DNA from: Bacteroidales bacterium
Lineage (GTDB): Bacteria > Bacteroidota > Bacteroidia > Bacteroidales > F082
Assembly (NCBI GenBank): GCA_017428285.1
Contig: JAFRRE010000163.1
Location: forward strand, 1-10,158
Direction: 5' to 3'
Length of the DNA: 10,158 nt
Shown piece by piece: positions 6,977-10,158 of this stretch. Both the position numbers and the translations under genes were made by a program. Position 1 is the first letter of the stretch, and the number at the start of each line of letters is the position of its first letter. The notes beneath the pieces were generated by a model. The model ran no database searches. It worked only from the letters and a program-made list of their open reading frames with translations, and was not told the DNA's origin.

Positions 6977-6984
6977 CAAAGATA
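6977..6984 (-). promoter_or_regulatory. -7 element of the hipBA promoter
   Basis: Read on the minus strand this is TATCTTTG, a perfect TAnnTTTG. Transcription would start near 6970, about 20 bases before the ATG at 6949. I find no good TTG at the expected -33 distance, so it may be weak or need an activator. Confidence 0.5.
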
Positions 6985-7019
6985 ATAAATATTATAATAT
7001 CTGATTCGTTTTATTATAT
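6982..7019. promoter_or_regulatory. AT-rich dyads upstream of hipBA, candidate HipB operator
   Basis: ATAATA (6982-6987) and TATTAT (6990-6995) form an inverted repeat with a 2-base spacer, overlapping the -7 element. ATATTATAATAT (6989-7000) is a perfect 12-base palindrome. Another TATTAT occurs at 7012-7017, and one at 6949-6954 touches the start codon. Autorepression by HipB through dyads at its promoter is the rule for the family. The sequence is very AT-rich, so some symmetry is expected by chance. Confidence 0.4.
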
Positions 7020-7304
7020 TTGACTTTCTCCAATTGGGTGTTTGGCAGCAATGTCAACCGCGAATTGTGGCGCTCGGTGAAGGATTGCATGGTTTTGGTT
7101 GGTATCGCGGCACTTATCGGCATCCCGCTCGCGGTTTGGTTCTGTGGGCGTTATCTGGAGGATTTCGTCTACCGCATCAACCTGTATCCGTGGATTTTCG
7201 TGGTGACGGTGGTGCTGTCGTTCGTCATCGATATCGGCTCGGTGCTTTGGCAAATCGTCTCCGTTGCTCGGGTGAATCCAGTGATGGCGTTGAAGAAGGA
7301 ATGA
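7020..7304 (+). pseudogene. C-terminal remnant of an FtsX/MacB-like permease
   Basis: The 94-codon frame encodes the last two membrane segments of a Bacteroidota FtsX-like permease: CMVLVGIAALIGIPLAVWF, the short loop GRYLEDFVYRIN, then a second hydrophobic span and the typical terminal QIVSVARVNPVMALKKE. Whole proteins of this family have about 770-800 residues and start with a membrane segment and a large periplasmic domain, all missing here. A stop (7002-7004) lies just upstream and the frame opens only with TTG at 7020, inside the hipBA upstream region. I therefore read it as a truncated gene whose 5' part was lost at about 7020-7035, probably when the hipBA region arrived or through a deletion beside it. 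Its intact end shows it was once followed by the downstream region. Confidence 0.8.
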
Positions 7305-7325
7305 TGATGATTCCAAAACTTTTTG

Positions 7326-7333
7326 TATTTTTG
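7326..7333 (+). promoter_or_regulatory. -7 element for the DUF3791/DUF3990 operon
   Basis: TATTTTTG is a perfect TAnnTTTG, 32 bases before the ATG at 7366, giving a leader of about 25 bases. No TTG is seen at the usual distance upstream, so only half of the promoter is recognisable. Confidence 0.5.
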
Positions 7334-7365
7334 CACTTGAATGAGCTATAATTAATTGACAAAAG

Positions 7366-7581
7366 ATGAGCAAGTACGAGATTCCATTTTTGACAGCGTG
7401 CATCCAGGCTTTCGGCCGGCGTTTCGCCATGACACGGCAAACAGCCTTTCGCTATCTGCATGATCATAAGGGATTGGCGTTTCTGATTGAGTTCTACGAT
7501 GTGGAGCATCTGCAATCGATGGACGAAACCATAGACGATTTGCTCATCATTTGTCAACAGAATGGAGGAACTCTCGTATGA
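7366..7581 (+). CDS. DUF3791-type small protein, probable partner or antitoxin of the DUF3990 protein
   Basis: This 71-residue, mostly helical protein fits the DUF3791 pattern: an N-terminal helix (IPFLTACIQAFGRRFAM), a central RQTAFRYL followed by HKGLAFLIEFYDVEHLQS, and a final ETIDDLLIICQQ. The 'LIEFYDVEH' and 'DD' positions are the most telling. Members of this family are commonly found beside DUF3990 genes; I rely on memory for that and have not searched. The stop codon overlaps the next start as ATGA (7578-7581), so translation is coupled and equal dosage or complex formation is likely. By analogy with toxin-antitoxin operons, the small first gene would be the antitoxin, but no DNA-binding motif is evident. 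It has no signal peptide and should be cytoplasmic. Confidence 0.75.
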   Translation: MSKYEIPFLTACIQAFGRRFAMTRQTAFRYLHDHKGLAFLIEFYDVEHLQSMDETIDDLLIICQQNGGTLV

Positions 7582-8066
7582 TACTCTACCACGGCACCAA
7601 TCAGGACATTGAGTCGATAGACCTTACGAAAGGCTTGCGACACAAGGACTTCGGCATGGGATTTTATTTGACAACAGACAGGTCGACCGCCATCCGAATG
7701 GCGCAAAAGAAAGCGCGGCTTTTCAAAGGCACGGCTACACTGATTACTTACGAGTTGGATGAAGAAGCCATGCAGTCAGACCTGAAAATCAAGGTGTTCC
7801 CTGAAAAAGCCTGTGTTGAATGGCTACTGTTCGTTGATGCCAATCGCGACAGGAAAAACGTGGAACCCATACACGATTTTGACATCGTCATCGGCCCGAT
7901 TGCCAACGATGGCGTAGTCTTGCAATTGACGAACTATCGTGAAGGTATATATTCACCCGAGGAAGTGGCAAAGTTGCTTCAAGACAGGTATCTCGACCAG
8001 CAGTATTACTTTGGCACGGAGAGGGCGTTGCTATTCCTCCATAAAACAAGCGTTGAAATCCTATGA
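7578..8066 (+). CDS. DUF3990 protein, ADP-ribosyltransferase-like, candidate toxin
   Basis: The 162-residue protein starts MILYHGTNQDI, where HGT (5-7) resembles the first NAD-binding motif of H-Y-E ADP-ribosyltransferases. FGMGFYLTTD (25-34, Tyr 30) resembles the second motif. Glu 81 in VEWLLFVDANRDR and Glu 148 in FGTERALLFL are candidates for the catalytic Glu. The middle has the family signature FDIVIGPIANDGV (101-113). DUF3990 is, to my knowledge, placed in the ADP-ribosyl clan, but its activity and target are not well described. I start at ATG 7578, which overlaps the DUF3791 stop as ATGA; an earlier ATG at 7551 would add nine residues inside the previous gene and before the conserved MILYHG start. 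The stop overlaps the next gene in the same way. No signal peptide, so a cytoplasmic action is expected. Confidence 0.8.
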   Translation: MILYHGTNQDIESIDLTKGLRHKDFGMGFYLTTDRSTAIRMAQKKARLFKGTATLITYELDEEAMQSDLKIKVFPEKACVEWLLFVDANRDRKNVEPIHDFDIVIGPIANDGVVLQLTNYREGIYSPEEVAKLLQDRYLDQQYYFGTERALLFLHKTSVEIL

Positions 8067-8281
8067 ACCAGCCTACACATCATCAAATTGCAACATACCT
8101 GACCGATTATGTTTTGAGCGAGTTGGTGAAGTATGTGATGGAAGACACTGGCTGTTCCATCGAACAAGCTATGGAGCGTGTGTATAACTCGCCTTTGATG
8201 ACGGCTTTGCAGGATGAGGAAGGCGAATTGTATGTGCAAAGCCCAGCATATCTTTATGAATTGATGAATCTGAAAGATTGA
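8063..8281 (+). CDS. Small protein, third gene of the DUF3791/DUF3990 operon
   Basis: This 72-residue, mostly helical protein starts at an ATG overlapping the DUF3990 stop as ATGA (8063-8066). Visible features are YLTDYVLSELVKYVMEDTG (helix), IEQAMERVYNSPLMTAL and the ending EEGELYVQSPAYLYELM. I do not know a named family for it. Acidic-aromatic small proteins ending in this way seem familiar as companions of DUF3990 genes, but that is a recollection only. The tight coupling means it probably works with the ADP-ribosyltransferase-like protein, as a second antitoxin, a chaperone or an adaptor. It has no signal peptide, no membrane segment and no clear DNA-binding motif. Confidence 0.72.
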   Translation: MNQPTHHQIATYLTDYVLSELVKYVMEDTGCSIEQAMERVYNSPLMTALQDEEGELYVQSPAYLYELMNLKD

Positions 8282-8312
8282 TTCCAATACACTATACCAA
8301 AAAACCATCCAT

Positions 8313-8351
8313 TGTAAAGTTTCTTTACACCCACTGTAAAGAAACTTTACA
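8313..8351. repeat. Perfect 17-bp inverted repeat with self-dyad arms (terminator or operator)
   Basis: The left arm TGTAAAGTTTCTTTACA (8313-8329) and right arm TGTAAAGAAACTTTACA (8335-8351) are perfect reverse complements around the loop CCCAC. Each arm is itself a dyad, TGTAAAG-N3-CTTTACA, so four copies of one 7-base half-site occur in 39 bases. It lies 32 bases after the three-gene operon and is followed by GTTTGTTT, so it may act as a terminator. The regular half-site arrangement would also suit a dimeric regulator acting on the permease gene at 8485. Confidence 0.75.
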
Positions 8352-8359
8352 GTTTGTTT

Positions 8360-8382
8360 AAATCTTTAAATCTTAAATCTTT
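8360..8382 (+). repeat. Three tandem copies of AAATCTT(T)
   Basis: AAATCTTT (8360-8367), AAATCTT (8368-8374) and AAATCTTT (8375-8382) follow each other directly in an AT-rich stretch between the inverted repeat and the permease promoter. No function can be assigned; slippage is a simple explanation. Confidence 0.6.
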
Positions 8383-8415
8383 GAATTTCAAATTATTGTG
8401 ATTTTGGTATGAAGA

Positions 8416-8446
8416 TTGTTTTTTAATTTTTTATTTGGCAAGTTTG
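8416..8446 (+). promoter_or_regulatory. Probable promoter of the FtsX permease gene
   Basis: TTG (8416-8418), a 20-base spacer and CAAGTTTG (8439-8446, one mismatch to TAnnTTTG) precede the ATG at 8485 by 38 bases. The leader would be about 32 bases and very A-rich, as is usual for Bacteroidota start sites. Confidence 0.45.
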
Positions 8447-8484
8447 TCTCATCAAATGGTAATAATAACAATATAAACAATACA

Positions 8485-10158
8485 ATGTTCAGACCCAAAC
8501 ACAAACATTTCCTTATCAACACTTTTTGTTTGATGATTGGCATTACGGCGGCCACTTTGCTGTTCCAATGGGTGCTGCACGAGTTTTCCTACGATCGTTT
8601 TGTTGAGGACAGCGACCGAATATACCGCTTGGTGTCGGTGGATAAGGCCACGGGCACAAGATACACAGGCGGAGTCTGCCAATTGCGCTATGACTTGCCT
8701 GACGCCGTGCCTCAGGTGGAGGAATGTGTGAGCGTGGTATCACACTATACCAACCTGAATCCCCACACGGTTAGGGATATGGAACGCAACGAATCCTTTG
8801 AGGTGATGGCTTTGACGACCAGCGACAATTTCTTCAACGTGTTTACCTATCCCGTAGTGGAAGGTGAACCGCATCACATTCTCAAACCCAACGAAGCGGC
8901 CATTTCCAAAGAGATGGCGCAAAAACTTTATGACGGTTCGGCCATAGGGCAACCTTTGGCCTATTCTTATATGGGCTGCAAGGAGAAAATTTACAACATT
9001 GCCTTGGTGGTGGATGTGCCTTCCAACACGCACCTGCCGTTTGAGGTGGTGTTGCCGATGAACAGCGGCGAACTGAGCCTTTACCGTAATATCACTGAAA
9101 ACCAGACGATTTACGTCAAATTGAGGGAAAACGCGTTGTTCAGCAAAGCGGAGATGAAACGTTTGGCCAACATCCAAACAGAGAAATACGACAAGCAGGC
9201 ATTATTGCAGTTCCAACCTTTGCACGACATTCATCTTCACACCCAATACAACGACCCGGAAAGTGTGGGTAACGGGAATGCCTCGTATGTATGGATTATC
9301 ATCTTTGGCATTCTGCTCATTGTGGCGGTCACCATCGTGAATTGCGCTACGCTCGATGTGTCGTATTCGGTGCAGCAAACCAAAAACCGAGTTGTCAAGC
9401 GGGTACTTGGGTGCAGCGAGTTCAGGATCTTTTCGAGTAACCTATTGGAGACCCTGCTCATCACCCTTGTAGCGATGGGGCTTTCCTTGTTGGCGGTGTG
9501 GGGGTTGCTGCCCGCGTTCCAGTCGTGGATAGGCGTGCCTGTGCAGTTGCGTTTTGACAAATGGCTGCTCTTTTTCTGCCTTGCGCTTTTGGTGCTGTTG
9601 CCTTTGGCATCGAGTCTTTTCGGGCAATATTGCCTGCGCAGTGTGGCCTTCCCCGACGTGTTGAAAGGCAAGATGCGCCACCTGAAAGGCATCCGCATCA
9701 GCAATGCGAGTTCGGTGTTTCAGGTGGGCATTTCTTCGCTTGCTGCCGTTTTTACCGTGGTCATTTTATTGCAACTCTCGTTTATGCGGCATTCCGAAAA
9801 AGGCGTTGATGTCTCTAATATCGTGTCGCTCAATAGTTTGGTAACGCCATGCTACAAAGTGGGCCCCATTCGTGATGAACTGATGAAAAACCCCGACATC
9901 TACAGCGTCGGCCTTTGTATGGGTGACTTTTCCAAGCCTAATGACTTCATCCGTGAGGTGGAATGGGAAGGACGAGAAGAAGGAAACGATTGTGTATTTC
10001 AGGTGCTTTATACTGACGGCTATTTCCAAGAGATGGTTGGGATGGAGTTGTTGGCAGGCGACTATTTGAGCAAGGACTTGAATTTGGATGATTATTTTGA
10101 TGGGATGTACGAAGGGAATGGGCAATATGTGGTCAACGAAGCGGCGATCAAGGCAATG
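8485..10158 (+). CDS. FtsX/MacB-like ABC transporter permease, 3' end outside window
   Basis: The frame is open for 558 codons up to the last base. Residues ~10-32 are the first membrane segment, followed by FSYDRF and SDRIYRLVS, the hallmark entry to the MacB-type periplasmic domain (~33-265, with NEAAISKEMAQKLY and SNTHLPFEVVLPM). Membrane segments then lie at ~267-290, ~318-343, ~360-380 and ~411-434, separated by the cytoplasmic loop QQTKNRVVKRVLGCSEFRIF typical of FtsX. A second periplasmic domain begins at ~435 and reaches VVNEAAIKAM at the edge. Family members have ~770-800 residues, so about 220 are missing. Such permeases pair with an ABC ATPase and use mechanotransmission rather than classical transport; no ATPase gene is in this window. 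The extreme N-terminus (MFRPKHKHFLINTF) is basic and shorter than usual. The substrate is unknown. Confidence 0.88.
   Translation, partial: MFRPKHKHFLINTFCLMIGITAATLLFQWVLHEFSYDRFVEDSDRIYRLVSVDKATGTRYTGGVCQLRYDLPDAVPQVEECVSVVSHYTNLNPHTVRDMERNESFEVMALTTSDNFFNVFTYPVVEGEPHHILKPNEAAISKEMAQKLYDGSAIGQPLAYSYMGCKEKIYNIALVVDVPSNTHLPFEVVLPMNSGELSLYRNITENQTIYVKLRENALFSKAEMKRLANIQTEKYDKQALLQFQPLHDIHLHTQYNDPESVGNGNASYVWIIIFGILLIVAVTIVNCATLDVSYSVQQTKNRVVKRVLGCSEFRIFSSNLLETLLITLVAMGLSLLAVWGLLPAFQSWIGVPVQLRFDKWLLFFCLALLVLLPLASSLFGQYCLRSVAFPDVLKGKMRHLKGIRISNASSVFQVGISSLAAVFTVVILLQLSFMRHSEKGVDVSNIVSLNSLVTPCYKVGPIRDELMKNPDIYSVGLCMGDFSKPNDFIREVEWEGREEGNDCVFQVLYTDGYFQEMVGMELLAGDYLSKDLNLDDYFDGMYEGNGQYVVNEAAIKAM

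Noticed and set aside
6950..6979. Longer hipB start at TTG 6979
   Set aside because: The TTG lies within the TAnnTTTG promoter element of the same strand; ATG 6949 fits better.
5470..7019. Transposon or integron carrying hipBA
   Set aside because: I found no transposase, integrase, terminal inverted repeats or clear target duplication around the module; insertion is only inferred from the scars.
7551..7577. Longer DUF3990 start at 7551
   Set aside because: The extra nine residues lie inside the DUF3791 gene, and the conserved MILYHG start with ATGA overlap is at 7578.
8282..8484. CRISPR-like array from the repeated TGTAAAG units
   Set aside because: The units form one inverted repeat without regularly spaced, unique spacers, and no cas gene is present.
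8740..9177. 145-residue open frame on the minus strand
   Set aside because: Antisense to the periplasmic domain of the FtsX permease, which has strong family motifs on the plus strand.

Overview
The window looks like chromosomal DNA of a Bacteroidota member, most likely order Bacteroidales. The reasons are two secreted proteins with type IX secretion (T9SS) C-terminal sorting domains, several promoters of the Bacteroidota type (TTG near -33, TAnnTTTG near -7), A-rich leaders with little Shine-Dalgarno, a FISUMP-domain lipoprotein and a MacB/FtsX-type permease of the long Bacteroidales form. The genus cannot be fixed from sequence alone. No rRNA, tRNA, CRISPR array or complete insertion sequence was seen.

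Left part (1-5469): a cell-envelope block on the plus strand. It begins with the 3' end of a T9SS cargo protein (1-771), then a perfect stem-loop, then the broken remains of an AAA/archaeal-type ATPase (816-1504). These are followed by a small lipoprotein of unknown function (1590-2108), a complete 486-residue T9SS cargo protein paralogous to the first (2224-3684), an outer-membrane beta-barrel protein (3888-4451) and, 13 bases on, a lipoprotein joining a carboxypeptidase-regulatory-like domain to a FISUMP domain (4465-5469).

Middle (5470-8281): a patchwork of stress or selfish modules and gene scars. A 26-base T9SS-domain scar (5494-5519) is followed by a hipBA toxin-antitoxin operon on the minus strand (hipA 5536-6639, hipB 6623-6949) with a promoter and AT-rich dyads upstream. 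Back-to-back with it lies the last ~90 codons of an FtsX permease (7020-7304). Next is a compact plus-strand operon of three small genes joined by two ATGA overlaps: DUF3791, DUF3990 (ADP-ribosyltransferase-like) and a 72-residue protein (7366-8281). This has the architecture of a toxin-antitoxin system and is the best candidate here for a little-described system.

Right part (8282-10158): an AT-rich intergenic region with a perfect 17-bp inverted repeat whose arms are themselves dyads, then an FtsX/MacB-like permease (8485 onward) cut by the window edge. The FtsX tail upstream suggests that tandem permease genes once stood here and were split by, or eroded around, the two toxin-antitoxin-like cassettes. 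Several scars (ATPase internal deletion, CTD deletion, FtsX truncation) point to an accessory region undergoing repeated insertion and deletion.
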